The translations under genes were made by a program, and so were the position numbers. A stretch of 64,000 nt of DNA from an uncultured Aquimarina sp. (GTDB lineage Bacteria; Bacteroidota; Bacteroidia; Flavobacteriales; Flavobacteriaceae): contig NZ_CANLOZ010000003.1 in NCBI RefSeq assembly GCF_947492965.1, positions 434,001 through 498,000 of the forward strand, written 5' to 3'. The notes below the pieces were generated by a model that saw nothing but the letters and a program-made list of their open reading frames with translations, did no database searches and was not told the DNA's origin. Positions 7,869 through 16,865 of this stretch are shown in pieces; within the stretch, counting starts at the first letter, position 1; every line of letters begins with the position of its first letter.

Positions 7869-10800
7869 GTGAAAAATACTATTACCTTTTTATTAGCCTT
7901 AATTTGCTTCGCAGCAAATGCCCAACAAACGTTCGAATGTAACGATGGAACTTTTTACCAGGTAATCTCTGGATCAATGAAAGCCTACGATCCTATTACA
8001 GGTTCTTATTCTGAAGCCTTACATTCTTATGATACTTATAACGCTGGTGGTTATAACGTAGTGGATAACTACTTATATGCTATTAAGAAGAGTGATAAAC
8101 ACTTATTACGTATCGCAAAAGATATGGTGATAGATTTAGGAGCAGTTGCTCCAAACGGAACTACAGTTTTTGGAGGTGGATATGCAGCTGATGTAGATCC
8201 AGATGGTAACTTATGGGTATTCCAAAATAATACAAAAAGAACTTTCCATAAAATAATAAATCTTAAAGACTATGATGGTAGTTATTCTCCGCAATTCGAG
8301 ATTGTAGAAGCAGATGTTACTGCGCCAAGTACATGTGCAGACATCGTTTATGTAAATGGAGCTTTTTACGGAGGTAGTAGAGGTAAGATTTTTAAATGGG
8401 ATCTATCTTCAGGAACTCCTGTGTTTTCGAGTAAATCAGTAGCCAATTTACCATCCAGTACGTTTGGAGCTGCTTATGCGGATACAGATAATAGATTATA
8501 TTTTTCAGACAATAATGGAGGTTTATATTTAATCAATGATTATGAAGGCGCTAATCCTTCGGCAACTCTTTTAAACTTAACAGAAACTACCAATTCCAAT
8601 GACGGTTTTAAATGTGCAAGTGGTATTTCTCCTTTAGATAAAGACGCAGATGGTATTTTGGATTCTATGGATGCAGATGTAGATGGAGATGGTTTATCTA
8701 ACGTATTTGAGTGTAATGGTACAGATCCTTATGGAGATATAGATGATGATGGAATGTTTAACTACTTAGATAATGATATCAGTGGTAACGGAGACAATGT
8801 AGTACAAGATGCATTTGATAGAGATAGTGATGGGAATCCAGATTTCTTAGATATCGATTCTGATAATGATGGTATTTATGATATCGTAGAAGCAGGTGGA
8901 GGAGCTAATGATACCAATAATGATGGTGTGTTTAATAATCAAGATATAAACTATCAGGATACAGATAATGATGGAATCGCTGATACGTATGATGTAGATC
9001 AGTTAGGTACAGAATTTATTCCTTTAGATACAGATAATGATCAGGTATATGATTGTTATGATATCGATTCTGATAACGATGGAATTATAGATCTAATAGA
9101 AGGTCAGGAAGAGAACTCCTTTTTAGGACTTTCGGGTAACGATGAAGATGCGGACGGAATGGATGATAACTTCGATCCTGATTTTGGTGGAACTACAAAT
9201 GGAACAGTGAATACAGATAATACCGATGCGTATGATCATTTAGATACGGATTCTGATAATGATGGGATTTCTGATCATATAGAAGCTTATGATAGTGATG
9301 GTGATGGTGTAGCAGAAACAGAAGCTTCTGGAGTAGATTCTGATAATGATGGATTAGATGATCACTATGATCAAAGAAAAACAGGTTTTGATTCTGAAAA
9401 TGGAGGTCAAACACCAGCCAATTTTCCAATACCAGCAATTTGCGATAGATATAACTACTTAGGTGAATTTAATTCCAATGGAAAACCATTGTATTTAGAT
9501 GGACAAGATGTGGTTTCTCAGGAAACAGTAGATATGATACATAATGCATTGCCAGAAGGATATCCAGTTCCTGATTTTAATCCTCATTATATCTCATCAG
9601 GGTATGATACGGATGTAGTAGTACAGGAAAATGCTGAGATTTGGGTAACTTTTGTAGGAGAAGGAGCTGGATATAAAAATACACTTGGATTCTATACGTA
9701 TGATGCAGACAATCCATATACTACCGTTCCGCAGCCAGAAGACATTACAGTAATTTTTCCGAATGTATCTGCCGTAGGTAGTGGAGGTGAGTTAGAAATA
9801 GGGGATAAAGTAAAAATAGGAAGTTTTCCTCCTAATACAGGTATTGGATGGGTATTATTAGCAGATGCATGGAAAGATGGATGTGTAGATACAGGAAACT
9901 GGCAATTATACTCTAATCCTGATTACAACCCAGAAAGTGATGAAACTTTACGATACCATAACGTATTGCTAAACGATCCGGATTCTGAAAGAATAATTCT
10001 TGGATTCGAAGATATTAGAAGAGATTATGCGTCTTGCGATCAGGATTTTAATGATGCATTATTCTATATCACTGCAAGTCCTATTACAGCAATAAAAACA
10101 GATAATTATGCAGATATTAATAGTGCTACAGATGTTACATCGGCAAATGATGGAGGATTAGAAAGTAACGGAGATTTAGCTAGCTTAATTGCTAAGCGTA
10201 ACTTTAATAGAACAAAATCTAATTCGATTTTTAATACTAAAAAATCGCAGAGAAGCTTTCAGCCAGGACTTGTTTCTTATAACTCAAAAAATAATGGAAA
10301 TTTAAGTACATATTTCCCTGCAACGGGAGTACTTGGATCTGAGTCAGCATATGTGTCTAGTCCAGAAGATTTATTAGAAATTACAAATGCAAATACGGTA
10401 TTTTCAGTTGATTATTATAATAACGAAAAAAGAGTGGCAGCTGCTTTAGCAACTTCTACTACAGGTAAGATATATGATCATTCTAAAACAATCTGTGATC
10501 GTCTTAACGGATCTAAATTGTTAGACTTAAGAACTGTAGCTATCAGAAACCATACGATCATTAGTACGCGAATTGAGAGAGCTTCTGGTGAGATTGAGTA
10601 CGCACTTACATTCTCTATCAAAGAAGGAGAATCAGAAAATGAAATTTATAGCCTTTGGAATATAGATAGCTATCCAGAAGGAGATTATACCAATTTCCAG
10701 GTGTGGGGCGGTTCTGTAGCACAAGTAGCTAATATTGCGAATCATATCTTAGATACTTTTATCGCAGAAAAGCCAATGAGAAGTCACGAAGTAGCTGATA

Positions 10801-11828
10801 GAATTCCGACAGTGTATGTAGAAAAAGGAAACTATACAAATGGAGAACTTACATTAAGTATAGTAAATACAACAGGAGCTTCTTCGATGGACTTTAATGG
10901 AAATATTAGAAGAACTGAATTATCAGCAGAAGTACAACTGAACCAAGCAATAGCATTGTCTGGCGAGTATAGAGAAGAAATCAAAGTAGCAACTGGATTC
11001 TTATTCGATATCGGATTCTCAGTAAATGGAACAGAATCTACACAACTAGATGCATTATACCTTGCAGATGGTCCTTGGGGAATTGATTATACAGAAGAAG
11101 GAGTGATTATAGAATCATTCGAAGTGTTAGAGCAAATAGAAGGAGCTACAGAAGAGAACCATACGATAGAAAGAGGCATTACAGTGAGCGGAGAAGTAAA
11201 AGAAACAATGAATATCTTCAGAAATATTGTAGCAGGAGAAGGTACATTGAATGTAGAAGCTTATGATGCATTACAATTCCAAATGAATACAGACAGAGAC
11301 ATTGAAGTAATCTTAGTAACAAAAGATCTTGTAGATTGGAATAACAGATTAAGATATACTGTAAAAGCAGGTGCTAAAAGTAAAATGCATACAATAGCTT
11401 TCTCAGATTTTGTAGATGGACAAGGAGCAAGTACAGAAGTTGCAGATGTAAGAAGTATCGTATTCTCTATACAAGGAGACTATCAAAACTTCGAACTGTT
11501 TGATGTAGCTATTACAGAAGTAGCATTTACAAACAGCTCTGTACTAAGCGTAGATGAGTATGAGATTGAGGATAAGCTGACCAAAGTAATGAATTATCCA
11601 AATCCATTTCAGATGACCACTTCTATTAGAGTGCCTGAAACAATGCAAGGAAATATTCAAATCACAGTAGTTGATATGCTAGGAAGAGTAATTAGAAATG
11701 AAAAACTAGAAATGGTAGCTCCTAATGTAGCTAGATTCAACGGAGAAGAGTTAACAGCAGGATTATATAAGTATATCGTATCAGATGATCACAAGAAAAG
11801 TTACCAAGGAAGTTTTATGAAAAAATAG
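7869..11828 (+). CDS. Large type IX secreted surface protein with calcium-binding repeats
   Basis: From GTG 7869 the protein has about 1,319 residues and a clear signal peptide (VKNTITFLLALICFAANAQ). The N-terminal 240 residues look like a beta-propeller of the kind annotated as DUF6923. Next come about 250 residues of thrombospondin type-3-like Asp-rich repeats (DTDNDGIADTYD and variants), expected to bind calcium. A DUF4114-like segment follows (GFEDIRRDYASCDQDFNDALF), then a long beta-rich region. The C-terminal 80 residues (NYPNPFQMTTSIRV to GLYKYIVS) are a type A sorting domain of the type IX secretion system. I infer an adhesin or matrix protein. It is preceded by LytTR-type repeats and a TACTTTTG element. 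Confidence 0.9.
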   Translation: MKNTITFLLALICFAANAQQTFECNDGTFYQVISGSMKAYDPITGSYSEALHSYDTYNAGGYNVVDNYLYAIKKSDKHLLRIAKDMVIDLGAVAPNGTTVFGGGYAADVDPDGNLWVFQNNTKRTFHKIINLKDYDGSYSPQFEIVEADVTAPSTCADIVYVNGAFYGGSRGKIFKWDLSSGTPVFSSKSVANLPSSTFGAAYADTDNRLYFSDNNGGLYLINDYEGANPSATLLNLTETTNSNDGFKCASGISPLDKDADGILDSMDADVDGDGLSNVFECNGTDPYGDIDDDGMFNYLDNDISGNGDNVVQDAFDRDSDGNPDFLDIDSDNDGIYDIVEAGGGANDTNNDGVFNNQDINYQDTDNDGIADTYDVDQLGTEFIPLDTDNDQVYDCYDIDSDNDGIIDLIEGQEENSFLGLSGNDEDADGMDDNFDPDFGGTTNGTVNTDNTDAYDHLDTDSDNDGISDHIEAYDSDGDGVAETEASGVDSDNDGLDDHYDQRKTGFDSENGGQTPANFPIPAICDRYNYLGEFNSNGKPLYLDGQDVVSQETVDMIHNALPEGYPVPDFNPHYISSGYDTDVVVQENAEIWVTFVGEGAGYKNTLGFYTYDADNPYTTVPQPEDITVIFPNVSAVGSGGELEIGDKVKIGSFPPNTGIGWVLLADAWKDGCVDTGNWQLYSNPDYNPESDETLRYHNVLLNDPDSERIILGFEDIRRDYASCDQDFNDALFYITASPITAIKTDNYADINSATDVTSANDGGLESNGDLASLIAKRNFNRTKSNSIFNTKKSQRSFQPGLVSYNSKNNGNLSTYFPATGVLGSESAYVSSPEDLLEITNANTVFSVDYYNNEKRVAAALATSTTGKIYDHSKTICDRLNGSKLLDLRTVAIRNHTIISTRIERASGEIEYALTFSIKEGESENEIYSLWNIDSYPEGDYTNFQVWGGSVAQVANIANHILDTFIAEKPMRSHEVADRIPTVYVEKGNYTNGELTLSIVNTTGASSMDFNGNIRRTELSAEVQLNQAIALSGEYREEIKVATGFLFDIGFSVNGTESTQLDALYLADGPWGIDYTEEGVIIESFEVLEQIEGATEENHTIERGITVSGEVKETMNIFRNIVAGEGTLNVEAYDALQFQMNTDRDIEVILVTKDLVDWNNRLRYTVKAGAKSKMHTIAFSDFVDGQGASTEVADVRSIVFSIQGDYQNFELFDVAITEVAFTNSSVLSVDEYEIEDKLTKVMNYPNPFQMTTSIRVPETMQGNIQITVVDMLGRVIRNEKLEMVAPNVARFNGEELTAGLYKYIVSDDHKKSYQGSFMKK

Positions 11829-11865
11829 AGTATTGATTTCGGTTGGGTTTTTGGGGTCTACTAAG

Positions 11866-11902
11866 AATAGCGAGGATAGGTGTTGTTTCCTCGCTATTTT
11901 TT
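11866..11902 (+). terminator. Rho-independent terminator
   Basis: An 11-bp stem (AATAGCGAGGA / TCCTCGCTATT) is followed by T7, 38 bp after the stop codon. Confidence 0.85.
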
Positions 11903-11957
11903 TATGCTTTATTCCTTATGGAAATCTTTTAATTTTTTATTAGCAATTGTTATCAAA

Positions 11958-14030
11958 TTACAATCTTAATTTTTCAATCTTTTTATTAAAAAGTGGTTTT
12001 TCTAAGAAGTACCATTTTAGTTTAAAACCAATTTCAGTAAATTCAAAACCGGCAGCAGTTGCAGAAGCTATATTACTATACTTTCCATAAATGTGAGCCA
12101 TAAATCTTTCAGAAAAATGATGACCAATTTTTCCTTCTGCTCTAAAGGTAGTAGAAGCAGGATCTTCTTCTACAAACTGGCGTCCTACAGCTGCACTTAA
12201 ACTATAAAACCAATCATTATTCTGGTCATTCAACAATTCAGCAAAAACTTCTACTAAATGAAATGATGACGGACTGAAATAAATGGTTGGTACTTGATCT
12301 TTAAAAGAAATATACTGATAATTAATACCGGTTTTTAGAACAGGTCTGTTTAAAATATTATAGTATAATGAAGTGAACAATAAATTTCTGGTATTATCAT
12401 CGGATTGAGTTGTATATATGGCCTGAGTATACCATCCTAAATTAATGTTGGTACCAAGGTTATAATTTATGGAGTAATTATTCATGATAATTTCTCTATC
12501 AATAAGATCTGCATTAAAATTTTGTAATTCTCTTTTGTAACCAAAATCTAAACTCTGAAGTCTGAAAGGTTTGGTGCTAATAATCACTTCACCAATGACA
12601 CCTGTATAACTGGTTGTATTTGCATCAGATGCATTAAATCCAAGATTTGCTTTTAATCCTATCCTGCCTCCAAATTTATAATCCAACCCAATTAGAGCTT
12701 CTTGGGACTCGGCTTTACTACCTGTTTCAGTATTTTCTGTAGTTCTAAAAGAATAGCTGCCTCTTATTTTTAGTTTTGGAGATAGTGGTATTTCAGTATT
12801 AAAATTGGTACTTATGGCTTCATTATTGCCATTATCAAAAGTATATGCCGTCCTATTTTCTATAAAAGGCGTATGAGATTTTTTTAAGGTAGCGATTAGT
12901 TTTTCTGCATCGGGTTGTTTTGGATAAAAGAATAAAGTTTTAAAGGCAAATTCATAAGACTTCATGTCTAAACCAGATGCTCTATATGCATTGGCGATTC
13001 CCAAATTACCATCGAATGAGCTTTCGCTTTTAGCAAGAATTTTTTGATATTGATCCAGACTCAGTCCAAAATCACTAGTATACATTCCTAAAGTAGCTCG
13101 TAAACTTAAAAGGTTAGTACTTTCTGGATATTGTTTTTCAAATTCTAATAATGTGCTCTTTGCTTCTTTAAACTTTTTATTCCAGAATAAGGCCTGGATA
13201 TAGCGTTCGTAGGATGATATCAGAAGATTCTCATCTGATGGAGATAATTTTTTCGCTTTACGAAGTGCTTCACTTGCCTGTTCTAATGCTTTCTTTTCTT
13301 TAAATCTTTTGTGAGATACTAACGATAGTCCTTGTAAAGAGGTAATACTATCTTTAGGGTTTGTAGCAATCGTACGGTAAGCTTTTTCTGCATTATCATA
13401 CTGTTCTAGAATGATATAGATATTAGCTTGATTTAGCAAGGTGTCTTTATCTTCAGGGAAATCATTTAGATTTTGCTCTAATAGGTTTAATGCTTCTTCG
13501 TATTCTTTATTCTGGGATAGTGTGAAAGCATATCCTAGTCTAATGTATTTTCTAGAAATCAGAGCATTTGGATTTCCTGCTTGTATCGATAATGCTTTAT
13601 TAACAGTCTCCAGCGCTTGGGGATATTTTTTTAGGTTAGAAAGGGTATTTGCATATCCTAGTACCGCTGCAAAACTAGTACTGTTTTCTTCCACTATAGT
13701 TTGATAGTAGGTTTCCGCTTTTTCATAATTCTTATTCCATAATAAAGACTCTGCATAGTTTAGTTTTATTTCATAGTCATTTGGATATATACTTTTTAGT
13801 TCTGTAAAAAGAGCAACTGCTTTTTCCGATTCTCCTAATAGTCCTATTGCACGCCCATAACATAATTTTGCAGTTCTGTTATCGGGATAATTTTTAAGGA
13901 TACCTTCAAAAAAGGACTTGGCTTCTTGGTAGCGACCATTTTCTAGATAACCAAACCCTTCTTTCATATCTTGACCATTGGTCAAGGTTATTACAAAAAG
14001 AAGGAAAACCAAAAGTATTTTTTTGTTCAT
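11958..14030 (-). CDS. TPR protein with C-terminal outer-membrane beta-barrel (YaiO/PgaA-like)
   Basis: The start was moved from 14084 to ATG 14030 because this gives a typical signal peptide, MNKKILLVFLLFVITLTNGQ. The 690-residue product has about ten tetratricopeptide repeats up to roughly residue 400. The last 280 residues alternate polar and hydrophobic positions and are rich in aromatic residues, ending in LKWYF, as in an outer-membrane barrel. The YaiO family has this end. TPR plus barrel is also the architecture of exopolysaccharide export porins (PgaA, BcsC, PelB). It is divergent from the STAS/flippase/GT genes 870 bp away, which fits an export-porin role, but this is inference. Confidence 0.82.
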   Translation of the reverse strand: MNKKILLVFLLFVITLTNGQDMKEGFGYLENGRYQEAKSFFEGILKNYPDNRTAKLCYGRAIGLLGESEKAVALFTELKSIYPNDYEIKLNYAESLLWNKNYEKAETYYQTIVEENSTSFAAVLGYANTLSNLKKYPQALETVNKALSIQAGNPNALISRKYIRLGYAFTLSQNKEYEEALNLLEQNLNDFPEDKDTLLNQANIYIILEQYDNAEKAYRTIATNPKDSITSLQGLSLVSHKRFKEKKALEQASEALRKAKKLSPSDENLLISSYERYIQALFWNKKFKEAKSTLLEFEKQYPESTNLLSLRATLGMYTSDFGLSLDQYQKILAKSESSFDGNLGIANAYRASGLDMKSYEFAFKTLFFYPKQPDAEKLIATLKKSHTPFIENRTAYTFDNGNNEAISTNFNTEIPLSPKLKIRGSYSFRTTENTETGSKAESQEALIGLDYKFGGRIGLKANLGFNASDANTTSYTGVIGEVIISTKPFRLQSLDFGYKRELQNFNADLIDREIIMNNYSINYNLGTNINLGWYTQAIYTTQSDDNTRNLLFTSLYYNILNRPVLKTGINYQYISFKDQVPTIYFSPSSFHLVEVFAELLNDQNNDWFYSLSAAVGRQFVEEDPASTTFRAEGKIGHHFSERFMAHIYGKYSNIASATAAGFEFTEIGFKLKWYFLEKPLFNKKIEKLRL

Positions 14031-14785
14031 ATACCGTATTTGGAATAACAAGTTACTAATATTTTTTGAAGATAAATTCTCCATAGAATATAATACTTGT
14101 AAGTTAAGTTTTTGAGTTAATATTAAAAATATAAACGTACTTTTTTTGAGGGAATATTCAACTTTATAAGACGGAATTCTCCCTTTTAGTAAAAAAAGAT
14201 TCAGTTTTAAATGTTAAAAAAAGAGGTAAAAAGAGGTTTTTTATACTTTAAAAAGTTAATTAAATGTTAATTTTATCGATTAAAGGCATTTAAAACCGTT
14301 GTAATACATGATTTCTTGTCAAGACCTTACTAAAATTACGGTTTTACAGTATTTATTTAAAAGATAATACATTTAACTTTACAGTAAGTTGATTCATAGT
14401 TATTTATATTCAGCTTAGTCGTCATAAATTAAAAGAATAAATCTTCGGTTGCCCTTCGAAGAAAGTAGAAATTAAAATGATTAATTTATAACAACAACAA
14501 CACTTTTACCTTGTTTTTTACAACAAATAAAAGCAAGGCCCCAAAATCTTAAACAACAATGAATACAATCCACATCATTATTCCTTTTCGCGACACATAG
14601 TTTTATAGGATCTAGCAAAAGTTTTGGAATGAAGAAATCCTTTGCTAAAGTGCTTTTGAAGAACGTATATGATTTAAAAATATATGTTATGTATTCTTTA
14701 AAAAACTTTTAGACCAATTTATGATAGTATATAGTTCTATTGCACAATACCATAGATGTTTGTTTTAAAATGGCGCTGATGGTAA
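14031..14785. other. Long divergent intergenic region
   Basis: No convincing gene is seen. There is one micro-ORF at 14559-14600 (13 residues, ending IIIPFRDT). It resembles the first strand of a glycosyltransferase and could be a leader peptide, a remnant or chance. The region separates the TPR/barrel gene from the STAS/flippase operon and probably holds both promoters. Confidence 0.35.
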
Positions 14786-14818
14786 ATACTTCATCTAATG
14801 ATATTTGTCATTCGTCGA
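14786..14818 (+). promoter_or_regulatory. Pair of LytTR-type repeats upstream of the STAS genes
   Basis: ATACTTCATCTA at 14786 and GTCATTCGTCGA at 14807 are 21 bp apart and share the core TTCrTCkA. They lie 83 bp before the first STAS gene. The match is weaker than at 6831 and 7751, and no perfect -7 element follows. Confidence 0.5.
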
Positions 14819-14900
14819 TCATAAAAAGTATCTGGTCTAAAACAAGAGAATATTGTAGAAAAGAATAAAGATATTGAGAGTAATCAAAAACTAAATTATT

Positions 14901-15197
14901 ATGGCCCTAAAAATAACACACCGATACGGAATTTTTGAACTAGAAGGAAATGTAGTAGGTAAGAACGCTTTATCTGTAAAAAATCATTTCGAACAATTAA
15001 TGCTTTCGTCAGAGCAAATCGTATTATCCTTGGATAAGGTAAAGAGGATTGATACGCAAGGAATCCAAGTACTTAGCAATTTATACAGAAGAGCAGTTAA
15101 AAACAATAAGATATTCTATTTGATTGGAGCAGAGAATGCCATTATAAAAAAGGCCTTTGGTAAAGTAAATTATGTTATAAGAAAGGAGTCTCTGTAA
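14901..15197 (+). CDS. STAS domain protein
   Basis: The 98-residue protein has the STAS (anti-sigma-factor antagonist-like) pattern: a beta-strand start, then IVLSLDKVKRIDTQGIQVL. In SpoIIAA-type proteins the phosphorylated Ser/Thr sits in the D-S/T-x-G loop, and here DTQG supplies a threonine. There is no partner kinase or sigma factor nearby. The gene is first in a run of STAS, STAS, flippase and, after a gap, GT4, so it may act as a local switch on exopolysaccharide assembly rather than on sigma factors. Confidence 0.78.
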   Translation: MALKITHRYGIFELEGNVVGKNALSVKNHFEQLMLSSEQIVLSLDKVKRIDTQGIQVLSNLYRRAVKNNKIFYLIGAENAIIKKAFGKVNYVIRKESL

Positions 15198-15225
15198 TTA
15201 TTACTAATCCCAAAATTAGCCCCAA

Positions 15226-15525
15226 ATGGAATTAGAAATAAATAATGTAAGAGGACGCATGGAAGTAGTAGGAGATTTTACTTCCGAGAATGTCCATAAG
15301 GTAAAAGATCATTTTAATTACTTATTAGATCATTATGAAGAAGTAGTAATGTGTCTAAAAAAAGTAAAGAAGATAGATAAAAAAGCTTTACAGGTGTTAC
15401 AAGGCATTTATGCCAAAGCGCAGCGTAGAAAGAAAGTATTATTTGTATTAGGAAAGAAAAATAAGAAGGTGTTTATGACCTTAAAATCAAATAAACTCAA
15501 CCATATTTTTAGAAATGACTATTAG
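15226..15525 (+). CDS. STAS-like protein lacking the phospho-acceptor
   Basis: The 99-residue protein is a paralogue of the preceding STAS protein (same length, same spacing, VVMCLKKVKKIDKKALQVL). The D-T-Q-G loop is replaced by D-K-K-A, so the usual phosphorylatable residue is absent. It is very basic at the C terminus. It starts 28 bp after its neighbour, and its last 11 bases overlap the flippase gene, indicating translational coupling. It may be a non-switchable partner or membrane-adaptor version of the first STAS protein. Confidence 0.75.
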   Translation: MELEINNVRGRMEVVGDFTSENVHKVKDHFNYLLDHYEEVVMCLKKVKKIDKKALQVLQGIYAKAQRRKKVLFVLGKKNKKVFMTLKSNKLNHIFRNDY

Positions 15526-16744
15526 CACATTGGTTCCAAAACTAACATCAGAGCAAAAATTTATGCTTAGTGTTATCGTAGTGAATGCTGGGAATTATCT
15601 TTATAACCTTTTGTTAGGAAGAATTCTTGGTCCAGAAATGTTTGCAGATGCAGCCTTGTTGATCACTTTTTTGTTAGTGTTATCCTTTGTTGCTATGACT
15701 TTTCAATTAGCTACGGCAAAATTTTCTGTGTTGTTTGAGAATGCTACTTTTAAAAGTTTCATTGCTCTTATTTATAAATATGCAGGTATTACTGGTATTG
15801 TCATCGGAGCCGCTATGGTTGTATTTTCTGGAGAGTTACAGCAATTATTTAATACTAAATCTTCTTTGATGTTTACCATTTTTGGATTGGGAGTACCTGT
15901 GTATTTTATCATGAGTGTAAATCGTGGTTTTTATCAAGGTACCAAACGATTCGAAAAACTTGCCTGGACCTATCAGGGAGAAATGTTTAGTAGATTAGCC
16001 ATTACACTTTTATTGATTTTTACCATCACTACCGTAAGCTCATCAATTTTAGTAGTCATAGGAATCTTTGCATCCTTCTTTTTTGGGTTATTACCATTTA
16101 AGAAAGAAAACTTTGTGCTTAAGGTAAAGAATGTACTAAGTAAAGAGCAGTCTAGTCAGATTAGTAAGTTTTTTGTGCTTACTGCATTTTATGAGTTGAC
16201 TCAGATCATTATCAATAATAGTGATATCTTATTAGTGAAGCATTATTTCCCAGAATATGATGCAGGATTATACGCCTCTTTAGCATTAATCGGACGTGTA
16301 GTCTATTTTGTTACCTGGATGTTTGTAATGCTATTACTTCCAGCGGTTATAGAAAAGAAAAAACTAGGAGAAGCTACTGCACCAATTTTGGTTAAATATG
16401 TTGGTTATGTAGTAGGTCTAGCATCCGTTGTTGTTTTAGGATGTTATCTATTTCCAGAATTAGCGATTCATTTATTATTTGGTGATGCATACCTATCTAT
16501 GGCTCCTTTATTATGGAAATACGCTATAGCAACAGCATTATTTGCGGTGTCTAATATATTCGCGTACTATTTTTTGTCATTGGATCAATATATGCCTGTA
16601 GTCGTTTCTGGTTTATTAGGAATTTCACAGATTTTACTCATCGTATTTTTTCATAGTTCTTTATTAGAAGTGGTGGTTGTGCAGATAATTGCGATGGCTG
16701 TTTTATTAGTAATTCAGTTGATATACTTCTTTTTTAAAAAGTAG
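15515..16744 (+). CDS. Oligosaccharide flippase (MOP/Wzx-like)
   Basis: The 409-residue integral membrane protein has about 10-12 hydrophobic segments across its length. It has the general pattern of MOP-superfamily polysaccharide flippases (GNYLYNLLLGRILGPEMFADAALL near the N terminus). Such proteins move lipid-linked or nascent glycans across the inner membrane. It is slightly shorter than typical Wzx proteins. It overlaps the second STAS gene by 11 bp and is followed 121 bp later by a GT4 glycosyltransferase, a combination also found in Pel-type exopolysaccharide loci (PelG/PelF). Confidence 0.85.
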   Translation: MTISTLVPKLTSEQKFMLSVIVVNAGNYLYNLLLGRILGPEMFADAALLITFLLVLSFVAMTFQLATAKFSVLFENATFKSFIALIYKYAGITGIVIGAAMVVFSGELQQLFNTKSSLMFTIFGLGVPVYFIMSVNRGFYQGTKRFEKLAWTYQGEMFSRLAITLLLIFTITTVSSSILVVIGIFASFFFGLLPFKKENFVLKVKNVLSKEQSSQISKFFVLTAFYELTQIIINNSDILLVKHYFPEYDAGLYASLALIGRVVYFVTWMFVMLLLPAVIEKKKLGEATAPILVKYVGYVVGLASVVVLGCYLFPELAIHLLFGDAYLSMAPLLWKYAIATALFAVSNIFAYYFLSLDQYMPVVVSGLLGISQILLIVFFHSSLLEVVVVQIIAMAVLLVIQLIYFFFKK

Positions 16745-16865
16745 TAATGAAATAGATGAAAGAAGTAAAAATGTTATTGATCGAAGTAAAACGGTAACCC
16801 AACGAATATCAAAAGACAAATAGATAAATAAAAAAGAAATTTACATCAACATACAATCAAAACAC

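Noticed and set aside
9193-9438. Minus-strand ORF of 81 residues rich in His/Leu
   Set aside because: It is the complement of the Asp-rich calcium repeats of the secreted protein and has no independent support.
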